A DNA stretch of 5,321 nucleotides from JBBRHH01 sp038222915 (GTDB taxonomy: Bacteria > Planctomycetota > Phycisphaerae > Tepidisphaerales > Tepidisphaeraceae). Shown here in pieces: positions 1-5,093 of this stretch (the stretch's first letter is position 1; every line of letters starts with the position of its first letter). The notes beneath the pieces are model-generated. The model was not told where the DNA came from. It made no database searches and was given only the letters and a program-made list of their open reading frames with translations. A program made the position numbers and the translations under genes. The stretch lies in assembly GCA_038222915.1 (NCBI GenBank), contig JBBRHH010000446.1, positions 1 to 5,321 on the forward strand. Direction: 5' to 3'.

Positions 1-1
1 A

Positions 2-418
2 ACGCCTTTTACTCATACCCCAACCGGTGGTAGATTCCAACCCGGCGTCAGCGACTATCGCGGAGAGCCCCTAATTCTTCTTCCGGCCTGCGTCGTCGGC
101 TGCTTCATCGCCTTCGAAACTACTACGCGCCTTGCCGCAAGACTTAGCGCCTGGGAGGCCGCGTATCGTGGCATCCGCCTCCCCCTGCCCGTGGTCCGCC
201 GAGGCCTCGCCTACCATGCAGTTCACTATGTTCCCGTCTGCGGCCTGGGTCTCCTCACCGTCGCCATTTACACCTGGCTCCTCAGCAACCGCCACTTCAG
301 CGGCACATCCTTTTCCGGCTATCTCTACACCCTCTGCGCCGAAGTCATCCTCGCCGCTGTCTACCTCTTTGTGACCTACTGGATCGCCATGCGAAACATG
401 ATGTACGCCAATCAGTAG
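2..418 (+). CDS. C-terminal part of an unrecognised multi-pass membrane protein (5' end outside window)
   Basis: The frame is open from the left edge and ends in TAG at 416-418, giving 138 residues with no start that needs to be invoked inside the window. A GTG at 191 is possible, but the reading frame upstream of it is equally protein-like. I infer about three hydrophobic segments in the visible part: residues 23-39 (PLILLPACVVGCFIAF), 76-95 (YVPVCGLGLLTVAIYTWLLS) and 106-128 (ending in VYLFVTYWIAM). Between the first and second lies a basic, amphipathic stretch containing several Arg. The protein ends in a short polar tail (RNMMYANQ). I recognise no family motif or catalytic residues, so no function is proposed. 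The next gene starts 64 nt downstream on the same strand. Codon usage is C-rich at third positions, like the following two genes. Confidence 0.7.
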   Translation, partial: TPFTHTPTGGRFQPGVSDYRGEPLILLPACVVGCFIAFETTTRLAARLSAWEAAYRGIRLPLPVVRRGLAYHAVHYVPVCGLGLLTVAIYTWLLSNRHFSGTSFSGYLYTLCAEVILAAVYLFVTYWIAMRNMMYANQ

Positions 419-482
419 CACGGATGCTCCCATTGCATCCCCTTTACGCCCCCGAACCTGCCCACTACGTTGGCCGACAACC

Positions 483-1196
483 ATGCCGCAAGCCCGCACC
501 GCGCGCATCCTCTTCGCGATCTTTCTCGCCTGCCTCGTCCTCGCTGGCCTCTACATCCTCTTCTTCACTCAACATGGCCAACTCATCCTGCAAAACCCCA
601 AACACTTCCGCAAAGCCATCCAATCCGACGTCCAATCCTGGGTTCAATCCCATCGTGTAATCGCACCCTCCCTCTTCGTATTAACCTATCTCCTCTGCGG
701 CCTCTCCGGACTCCCAGTCTGGTGGCTCCAAGTCCTCGGGGGCATCGCCTTTGGCCTCCTCCCGGCCATCGCCCTCTGTTCTCTCAGTGCCTCCGCAACG
801 GCTGTCTGCGGCCTCTGTGCGTCCCGCTGGATCCTCGCCGAATGGTTCCACACCCGCGTCGAAGCCAAACTCGAAAAACTCCGCCGTGTCGAAAAATTCC
901 TTGGCCACAACGGCTTCCTCGTCGTTATCGCCATCCGCCTGCTCCACACCATCCCCTTCGGCATCAGCAACTACATCCTCGGCCTCACCGAAATCACCAT
1001 TGCCGACGTCGCTCTTGGCACATTCCTGGGCAGCGCCCCCGCCATGACCACCTACGTCACCCTAGGCATCAACCCCCACCAGATCCACACCTGGCGCTTC
1101 TTCATCGCCATCATCGCGATGCACGTCGTCCTCCTCATCCCCCTGCTCCTTCGCTATCTACATCCGCGGTGGTTCAAGAAGTTCGGAGTTCAGTAA
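483..1196 (+). CDS. TVP38/TMEM64 family membrane protein (VTT / SNARE-associated, DedA-like domain)
   Basis: This 237-residue integral membrane protein has the layout of bacterial TVP38/TMEM64 (DedA superfamily) proteins. An N-terminal membrane segment (residues 8-28) is followed by a short soluble stretch and the VTT core. Visible core signatures are VLGGIAFGLLPAI (84-96) and the small-residue-rich segment after it. They continue with RLLHTIPFGISNYILGL (152-168), matching the family pattern R-x3-x-P-F-x3-N-Y-x2-G, and then LGTFLGSAPAMTTYVTLG (178-195), the family's T-x-LG-x2-P re-entrant segment. A last membrane helix (about 206-224) ends in a basic tail. Relatives are linked to lipid scrambling or transport and envelope homeostasis, but the substrate here cannot be read from sequence. 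ATG 483 begins the hydrophobic N-terminus directly; there is no visible Shine-Dalgarno. Length is normal for the family. Confidence 0.9.
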   Translation: MPQARTARILFAIFLACLVLAGLYILFFTQHGQLILQNPKHFRKAIQSDVQSWVQSHRVIAPSLFVLTYLLCGLSGLPVWWLQVLGGIAFGLLPAIALCSLSASATAVCGLCASRWILAEWFHTRVEAKLEKLRRVEKFLGHNGFLVVIAIRLLHTIPFGISNYILGLTEITIADVALGTFLGSAPAMTTYVTLGINPHQIHTWRFFIAIIAMHVVLLIPLLLRYLHPRWFKKFGVQ

Positions 1197-1313
1197 GGCT
1201 GGAAATAGTTAGCATGACGAACGTCGGAGCCGTACGATTGCCGCCGCAGGTTCATCCATGAGCGTATATAACGTCAATGGCGTCCACCCCGGCGCCAATA
1301 CAACCTCCACACC
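1197..1313 (+). other. Short intergenic spacer with a weak AT-rich promoter-like patch
   Basis: This 117-nt spacer lies between the TVP38-like gene and the deacetylase gene. The only notable element is TATATAAC at 1265-1272, an AT patch in GC-rich surroundings that could serve as a -10 element for the downstream gene. I see no good -35 box at 16-18 nt, no terminator hairpin and no Shine-Dalgarno before ATG 1314. Co-transcription with the upstream gene and an independent promoter are both possible. Confidence 0.2.
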
Positions 1314-2318
1314 ATGACAGGCCTCTCCATCAGCCCCCATTTCGTCGACCACCTCACCGGCCCCCACCATCCCGAGCGTCCCGACCGCATCCGCGCCATC
1401 TACGCCGCCCTTCATCAATCCAATATCCTCTCCGGCCCAAGCCCCTTTCCCGATTTCGATCTCGATCTTGGCCCACTGCCTGCCAACTCCTCAATCATCC
1501 AGCTAGTCCCCCCCACGCCCGCGCCGGAAGAAGTTATCCAACTCTGCCACCCCAAATCCCACATCGATCGCATCCGCCATATCTGCGCCCACGACGGCGG
1601 CGTCCTCGATCACGGCGACACTCCCGTCTCCCCAAAATCCTTCGACACCGCCCTCCTCGCCGCCGGCGCTCTCCTCAACTGCTGCGATGCCGTCCTCACA
1701 AACCGGGTCCAGCGCGCCTTCTCAACTGGCCGCCCGCCCGGCCACCACGCCGAACCTGATCGCCCCATGGGCTTCTGCCTTTTCTCCAACATCGCGATCG
1801 CCGCCCGTTACATCCAGCACAAATACAAGATCCAGCGAATCGCCATCGTCGACTTCGACGTTCATCACGGCAACGGCACCCAGGCCTGTCTCGAAGACGA
1901 CCCCAGCATCTTCTTCGTCAGCCTCCATCAGCACCCGGCAACGTGCTATCCGGGCAGCGGCTACGACTGGGAGACCGGCGTCGGTGCGGGCCGCGGCTAC
2001 ACCATGAACGTCCCTTTCGACCCCGGCGCAGAGGACGACGATTATCTTGCCGTTCTCAATAACAAAGTCCTCCCTGCACTTGACGCCTTTGGTCCCGAAG
2101 TGCTCCTGATCAGCGCCGGCTTCGACGCTCATCGCGATGATCCGCTTGCGCAGATCAATCTAAGTGAAGAAGGCTTTGAAAGAATCACCAACGTCCTGAT
2201 ATCCCTCGCCAATCAACATTGTCAGGGCAGAATCATTAGTTCACTCGAAGGCGGCTACAACCTTCGCGCCCTCGCCCGATGCGCTTTGCGCCATCTGACA
2301 GCATTGACAGGAAATTAA
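1314..2318 (+). CDS. Histone deacetylase family protein (arginase/deacetylase fold zinc amidohydrolase)
   Basis: This 334-residue protein is a complete member of the HDAC/AcuC/acetylpolyamine amidohydrolase superfamily, which removes acetyl groups from lysine or polyamine amines using an active-site zinc. Family landmarks occur in order. HHPERPDR (18-25) is the N-terminal signature. GRPPGHHA (139-146) carries the paired histidines H144/H145. VDFDVHHGNGTQ (179-190) supplies zinc ligands D182 and H184. SAGFDAHRDDP (267-277) supplies the third ligand D271. LEGGYN (311-316) carries the transition-state tyrosine Y315. All catalytic residues are present, so the enzyme should be active. The LEGGYN and HHPERPDR forms resemble class II-like bacterial enzymes; the natural substrate (protein lysine, acetoin-pathway AcuC type, or polyamine) cannot be decided. 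There is no signal peptide, so it is probably cytoplasmic. ATG 1314 places the start just before the conserved core; no Shine-Dalgarno is visible. Third-position C bias weakens in the last roughly 190 nt. Confidence 0.95.
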   Translation: MTGLSISPHFVDHLTGPHHPERPDRIRAIYAALHQSNILSGPSPFPDFDLDLGPLPANSSIIQLVPPTPAPEEVIQLCHPKSHIDRIRHICAHDGGVLDHGDTPVSPKSFDTALLAAGALLNCCDAVLTNRVQRAFSTGRPPGHHAEPDRPMGFCLFSNIAIAARYIQHKYKIQRIAIVDFDVHHGNGTQACLEDDPSIFFVSLHQHPATCYPGSGYDWETGVGAGRGYTMNVPFDPGAEDDDYLAVLNNKVLPALDAFGPEVLLISAGFDAHRDDPLAQINLSEEGFERITNVLISLANQHCQGRIISSLEGGYNLRALARCALRHLTALTGN

Positions 2319-2333
2319 ATCGCTGTCCTTTCC

Positions 2334-2349
2334 GATAATAATTTAGAAT
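2334..2349 (+). promoter_or_regulatory. Candidate promoter -10 region for the CBM6 gene
   Basis: A patch much richer in A/T than its surroundings (2311-2350) follows the deacetylase stop codon. It contains GATAAT (2334-2339) and TAGAAT (2344-2349), both close to a TATAAT -10 box. A perfect TTGACA lies at 2304-2309, but its 24-nt distance from GATAAT is too long for a standard sigma-70 pairing, so the -35 remains unassigned. Transcription starting here would give the next gene a leader of about 130-140 nt. The evidence is pattern only. Confidence 0.3.
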
Positions 2350-2359
2350 AACTACTGAT

Positions 2360-2376
2360 CGCGTGATTCCGCGTGA
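2360..2376 (+). repeat. Direct repeat CGCGTGA x2 with 10-nt period (possible operator)
   Basis: CGCGTGA occurs at 2360-2366 and again at 2370-2376, so the copies lie one helical turn apart on the same DNA face. They sit just downstream of the candidate -10 elements and upstream of the structured leader. This spacing fits tandem binding of a regulator, but a 7-bp repeat in GC-rich DNA may also be chance. Confidence 0.25.
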
Positions 2377-2401
2377 CGTATTGTGCATTCTCCCTAATCC
2401 A

Positions 2402-2486
2402 CTCCTCCAAAAGTCCCGAAACAGCCTGAAGAGGGAACTACGATAGGTTTCGCCGCCGTGCAAACGGCGGCTTTGGAGGAGAGAAA
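2402..2486 (+). promoter_or_regulatory. Structured 5' leader with an SD-sequestering stem (candidate cis-regulatory RNA)
   Basis: CTCCTCCAAA (2402-2411) is the exact reverse complement of TTTGGAGGAG (2472-2481), which contains the Shine-Dalgarno of the following gene. The 10-bp stem P1 would therefore block ribosome binding. Inside it, GCCGCCGT (2452-2459) pairs perfectly with ACGGCGGC (2464-2471) around a GCAA loop (2460-2463). That gives an 8-bp GNRA-tetraloop hairpin whose 3' strand ends exactly where the P1 3' strand begins, allowing coaxial stacking. GAAAC (2418-2422) can pair with GTTTC (2447-2451), directly abutting the hairpin on its other side. TCCC (2414-2417) can pair with GGGA (2433-2436) in the loop of that stem, which makes an H-type pseudoknot. 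No transcription terminator is seen, so control would act on translation. I could not match it to a named riboswitch; the ligand is unknown. The pairings are seen directly; the regulatory role is inferred. Confidence 0.55.
2475..2482 (+). promoter_or_regulatory. Strong Shine-Dalgarno of the CBM6 gene
   Basis: GGAGGAGA lies 4-5 nt before ATG 2487 and fixes that start. It is by far the strongest ribosome binding site in the window and lies fully inside the stem described for the leader. Most other genes here have no recognisable SD. Confidence 0.85.
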
Positions 2487-4121
2487 ATGGATCAGCACAA
2501 CCGTACGCGCCCCCGTCGCAATAAATACATCGCCCAGAAGTCCTGCAAGCCGATCGCAGCACCGCGCCACGCGGACGGAGCCTTCGAAAATCTTGAAAGC
2601 CGGACGTTTCTCTCCGCGTCGGTCGCCACGGCCGCTCATCCTCTGACATCGCATCCGACAGTCAGCGCCCACAAGTCCGCGGCGTTCCCAAGCAAAAAGC
2701 CCTCGCTGCCCGGCCGGGTCCTGTTCCAGAACTTCGACACCGGCGGTGAAGGCGTCGCCTTCCACGACATTGATAAGTCCAATCGCGGCAAAGGAACGTT
2801 CCGCAAGGGCACGAGCGTCGACCTTGAGAAGAACACCGACACTAAAGCGCCCGTCGACGTTCTCAGCTACGCCAAGGCCGGCGAGTGGCTCAATTATTCA
2901 GTCAATATCCCGAAGGCGGGCACGTACACACTCAATCTTCGCCTGGCGTCCAAGGGCGCAGGCGGCGTCTTCCACATCGAAACCGAGACCGGTGACAAAG
3001 TCACCGCCCCCATCAGCGTCCCCAACACCGGCGGCCGGCACAAGTGGCAGACCATTCACGTGTTCGGCACCACCCTGCCAAAGGGCCTGCACACGTTGAA
3101 GGTGGTCATGGACCAGAACGCGTCCAGCGGCTTCGTTGGCAACTTTGAATACATGCAGTTCACCAACACCGGCGCTGCCGCTCCGCCCGTCATCCCGCCG
3201 GTTGTTCCCGTGGTTCCTCCCACCGTCCCGCCTGTGGTTCCCCCAACTGTTCCGCCAACAGTCCCCCCGACAGTGCCGCCAACGGTGCCACCGACCGTTC
3301 CCCCAACCGTACCTCCCACGGTCCCCCCGACCGTTCCGCCAACTGTGCCTCCCACGGTACCGCCGACCGTTCCACCGACGTCCACGATCATCCCGCTGGC
3401 CCCCACCAACATCGCCGCCGGCCGCTATCCCTCCGGAGTTGTCCACATCACCTGGACGGCTTCCACCAACGCAGACACTTACACCGTCTATCGCGGCACC
3501 AGCAACAACCCGTCCAGCGCAACGCTGGTCGCGAGCAACATCACCGACACGTCCTACGACGACAGCACCGCGCCCGCCAGCGGCAGCATCTTCTACTGGC
3601 TGACCGCCAAGGACGGCGCTGGCACGAGCCCCTTCAGCTCTTCCAATCCTGCGCCGAGTGTGCCCGGCACGATCGAATTTGAGAACTTTGACAACGGCCC
3701 CGACGGCCTCGCCTATCACGACACCGACACCGCCAACACCGGCGGCGCAGGCTATCGCCCGGGCACCGGTGTCGACCTGCAGACCGTCACCGACGGCGCC
3801 GCCGCCACCTACACCGTCGCCGGCACCAAGGCAGGCGAGTGGCTCAAGTACGACGTCAATGTCCCGACGGGGAAGGCTTACACGATTACGTTCCGCGTCG
3901 CCTCCGCCGGCAAGGGCGGCACCTTCCATCTGGAAACCGAGTCCGGCGCCAAAGTCACGGGAGCAGTCACGGTCCCGGATACCAAGAGCTGGACCACTTA
4001 CACCGATGTCGTCGTATACGGAGCGACACTCCCCCAGGGCGTGCACACGCTGAAACTCGTCATGGACACCAACGGAGCCACCGGCTACGTCGGCAACTTC
4101 AACTACATGAAGTTCGCGTAG
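2487..4121 (+). CDS. LEPR-XLL-like surface/exported protein with two CBM6-like domains, a PPTV-repeat linker and a fibronectin type III domain
   Basis: This 544-residue protein starts with a basic N-terminus (RTRPRRNKY) and LESRTFLSA (36-44), a variant of the planctomycete LEPR-XLL motif found at the N-termini of exported proteins. No classical hydrophobic signal peptide is visible. Domain order is: CBM6-like 1 (about 78-226), Pro/Thr/Val linker (233-298), fibronectin type III (about 304-388, with VHITWTAS and TYTVYRG) and CBM6-like 2 (about 394-544). The two CBM6-like domains share HD.D near the start, AGEWL.Y.VN, FH.ET, TLP.G.HTLK.VMD and G.VGNF.YM.F, so they arose by duplication. CBM6 modules bind polysaccharides such as xylan or beta-glucans. 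Domain 2 keeps the family's E-x-E (E397, E399) near the usual structural calcium site; domain 1 has L79 and Q81 instead. There is no catalytic domain, so a binding, adhesive or matrix role is inferred. ATG 2487 is fixed by a strong SD; a hairpin terminator follows the stop. Confidence 0.9.
   Translation: MDQHNRTRPRRNKYIAQKSCKPIAAPRHADGAFENLESRTFLSASVATAAHPLTSHPTVSAHKSAAFPSKKPSLPGRVLFQNFDTGGEGVAFHDIDKSNRGKGTFRKGTSVDLEKNTDTKAPVDVLSYAKAGEWLNYSVNIPKAGTYTLNLRLASKGAGGVFHIETETGDKVTAPISVPNTGGRHKWQTIHVFGTTLPKGLHTLKVVMDQNASSGFVGNFEYMQFTNTGAAAPPVIPPVVPVVPPTVPPVVPPTVPPTVPPTVPPTVPPTVPPTVPPTVPPTVPPTVPPTVPPTVPPTSTIIPLAPTNIAAGRYPSGVVHITWTASTNADTYTVYRGTSNNPSSATLVASNITDTSYDDSTAPASGSIFYWLTAKDGAGTSPFSSSNPAPSVPGTIEFENFDNGPDGLAYHDTDTANTGGAGYRPGTGVDLQTVTDGAAATYTVAGTKAGEWLKYDVNVPTGKAYTITFRVASAGKGGTFHLETESGAKVTGAVTVPDTKSWTTYTDVVVYGATLPQGVHTLKLVMDTNGATGYVGNFNYMKFA
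3240..3371 (+). repeat. Eleven tandem 12-nt units encoding PPTV (linker of the CBM6 protein)
   Basis: Residues 252-295 are eleven uninterrupted copies of Pro-Pro-Thr-Val, preceded by looser PPVI/PPVV/PPTV units from residue 233 (3183) and closed by PPT-S. All eleven 12-nt units are spelled differently, yet encode the identical tetrapeptide. A 36-nt higher-order period is visible in the later part. Units at 3288, 3324 and 3360 all end CCGACCGTT. Units at 3312 and 3348 are both CCTCCCACGGT plus C or A. Such Pro/Thr linkers are extended, often glycosylated spacers between binding modules. Confidence 0.9.
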
Positions 4122-4148
4122 ACTCGCCTCTGCCCAACACCTTCATTT

Positions 4149-4176
4149 AAAGCCCACGGCATTGGCCGTGGGCTTT
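4149..4176 (+). terminator. Intrinsic terminator-like hairpin between convergent genes
   Basis: AAAGCCCACGGC (4149-4160) and GCCGTGGGCTTT (4165-4176) form a perfect 12-bp stem with an ATTG loop. It lies 27 nt after the CBM6 gene's stop and 8 nt beyond the stop of the minus-strand gene. A T-rich run (TTTCTT) follows on the + strand; the minus-strand tail is TTTAAAT. It can plausibly end transcription in both directions. Confidence 0.85.
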
Positions 4177-4184
4177 CTTATGAT

Positions 4185-4637
4185 CTAGACGATCTTGCGG
4201 CGCGCGAGATCGTCCCGGAGATACGTCTTGAAGGTGGGCAGGCCTGCGTCGGCCCAGCCTGCCTCTATGCGCTCGGAGAGTTTCTGGTTCTTTCCCATCA
4301 ACTCCATGAATGCCGCATGTTCGGCTGATCTTTCCGGCGGGCAGCAATGTTTGTCGTGGGTGTCGGCCTTGAACAGGAACACCTCGTCGTTCGGGCTGAG
4401 TTGGAAGACCAGCTTCATGTGCGGATAGAAGCTGTTGCCCAGGCGCAGGCTGTAGCGCGTGGGCGGAACATGCGGGTCTTTGGCAAAGACCGGCGCCGCG
4501 AAGAAATCGCCGGCGAAGCCGTTGAGCGTCGCGATCAACGACCGGACCGTCACCGGCGGATTCTGGCTGCCATACGCCAGCGGCATATACACATCGATCG
4601 CCTTCAACACCTCTGCCTTGTCGGGTTTCGCGGCCAT
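4185..4637 (-). CDS. Conserved-looking hypothetical soluble protein
   Basis: This 150-residue protein is not one I can assign to a named family. It begins MAAKPDKAEVLKAIDVYMP and has no signal peptide or membrane segment, so it is probably cytoplasmic. Notable stretches are RYSLRLGNSFYPHMKLVFQL (about residues 61-80), the cluster DTHDKHCCPPE (about 92-102, two His and two adjacent Cys) and a basic C-terminus, TYLRDDLARRKIV. The His/Cys cluster might bind a metal, but this is speculation. The start is supported by GGAG (complement of 4644-4647) 6 nt upstream of the ATG. The gene is convergent with the CBM6 gene and shares its terminator hairpin; it is divergent from the DUF3592-like gene. TACTAT on the minus strand (complement of 4701-4706) is a weak -10 candidate. 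The composition is more protein-like than the competing overlapping frames on either strand. Confidence 0.75.
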   Translation of the reverse strand: MAAKPDKAEVLKAIDVYMPLAYGSQNPPVTVRSLIATLNGFAGDFFAAPVFAKDPHVPPTRYSLRLGNSFYPHMKLVFQLSPNDEVFLFKADTHDKHCCPPERSAEHAAFMELMGKNQKLSERIEAGWADAGLPTFKTYLRDDLARRKIV

Positions 4638-4734
4638 GTCGCACTCCGGTTTTCAGTTCCCATCGGAATTCACACGTTAGAAATGAAGCACTCGGGAGAG
4701 ATAGTACCATCTGTGAGTTGGTAATCCGAATGAA

Positions 4735-4761
4735 TTGTTTTCCGCGGCGACGCGCTATAAT
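4735..4761 (+). promoter_or_regulatory. Promoter with a perfect TATAAT, 9 nt before the ATG of the DUF3592-like gene
   Basis: TATAAT occurs at 4756-4761, with TTGTTT at 4735-4740 as a partial -35 at a 15-nt spacing. Transcription normally begins about 6-8 nt after the -10 box, which would be around 4768-4769. This leaves only about 2-3 nt before ATG 4771, so the mRNA would be leaderless or nearly so. No SD is present, which agrees. Confidence 0.55.
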
Positions 4762-4770
4762 CCCCAACCC

Positions 4771-5088
4771 ATGTTTGCCCTCTACATCGTCCTCGGTTTC
4801 TTCGCGGCCGGAGCCATCCTGCTCACCTTCCTCTATCACCAGAAGTCAATCAAGATGACGTCGACCGCGTCCGGTCACATTGTAGCCTGTGTCGAGCGTG
4901 AAGTGCGCACCACGGAGGAACGCCGCGACGAAACGCAGATCACCTGTAGCTACCTGGTGGCGGGGCACGAATACAAGATCGAACGGATCATCTCCGGCCG
5001 AAAGGCGGGCCGGTTTCCGGTCGGCAGGTCGCTGGTGGTGCGCTACAACCCGTCGGTGCCGCACATGTCCCGTATTGTGATCGACTGA
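4771..5088 (+). CDS. Small membrane-anchored DUF3592-like protein
   Basis: This 105-residue protein has one N-terminal transmembrane helix (about residues 3-22, ALYIVLGFFAAGAILLTFLY) followed by a small beta-rich domain. The domain shows the usual DUF3592 order. A G-x-I/V start (SGHIVACVERE) is followed by a central Y-x-V-x-G-x-x-Y strand pair (SYLVAGHEYKIER). It ends with the P-V-G-x-x-x-x-V-x-Y-x-P-x-x-P-x-x-S signature (FPVGRSLVVRYNPSVPHMS). The molecular function of DUF3592 proteins is not established. One helix suggests the domain lies on one face of the cytoplasmic membrane. An in-frame TTG at 4735 would extend the protein, but it lies inside the promoter and adds non-hydrophobic residues. 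ATG 4771 begins directly with the helix and sits just after TATAAT, so it is preferred. Confidence 0.75.
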   Translation: MFALYIVLGFFAAGAILLTFLYHQKSIKMTSTASGHIVACVEREVRTTEERRDETQITCSYLVAGHEYKIERIISGRKAGRFPVGRSLVVRYNPSVPHMSRIVID

Positions 5089-5093
5089 TCACA
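5076..5093 (+). repeat. Short inverted repeat over the stop codon of the DUF3592-like gene
   Basis: TGTGATC (5076-5082) and GATCACA (5087-5093) form a perfect 7-bp stem with a GACT loop, which includes part of the TGA stop (5086-5088). No T-tract follows, so it is a poor intrinsic terminator. It may be an mRNA 3'-end stabiliser, a protein-binding palindrome or chance. Confidence 0.45.

Noticed and set aside
470..1261. 263-codon + strand frame overlapping the TVP38-like gene
   Set aside because: The Pro/Arg/His-rich translation with no domain is a frame-shifted shadow of the C-rich TVP38-like gene.
2304..2339. TTGACA (2304-2309) plus GATAAT (2334-2339) as a complete sigma-70 promoter
   Set aside because: The spacer is 24 nt, well beyond the usual 16-18 nt, and TTGACA lies inside the deacetylase coding end.
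2414..2486. Hammerhead-ribozyme-like core: CTGAAGA (2426-2432) with GAAA at 2418-2421 or 2483-2486
   Set aside because: CTGAAGA fits CUGANGA. With the upstream GAAA only a few nt remain for stems I and III and the cleavage site; with the downstream GAAA no stem II can pair. It is not a workable hammerhead.
2402..2486. c-di-GMP-I (GEMM) riboswitch for the CBM6 gene leader
   Set aside because: ACGATAGG and a GNRA loop are suggestive, but the conserved GCAAACC and GGACGCAAAGCC blocks are absent, so the class is not assigned.
2898..4046. 382-codon open frame on the minus strand, opposite the CBM6 gene
   Set aside because: It is antisense to a gene with clear domains, has low-complexity Gly/Arg/Asp-rich composition and exists because GC-rich codons rarely give stops on the other strand.
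4347..4724. 125-codon + strand frame opposite the hypothetical gene
   Set aside because: It is Arg/His/Glu-rich without motifs, antisense to the better-supported gene and has no ribosome binding site.
4147..4839. 230-codon minus-strand frame spanning the hypothetical gene
   Set aside because: It crosses the terminator hairpin and the divergent promoter region and is less protein-like than the 4185-4637 frame, which has a good SD.
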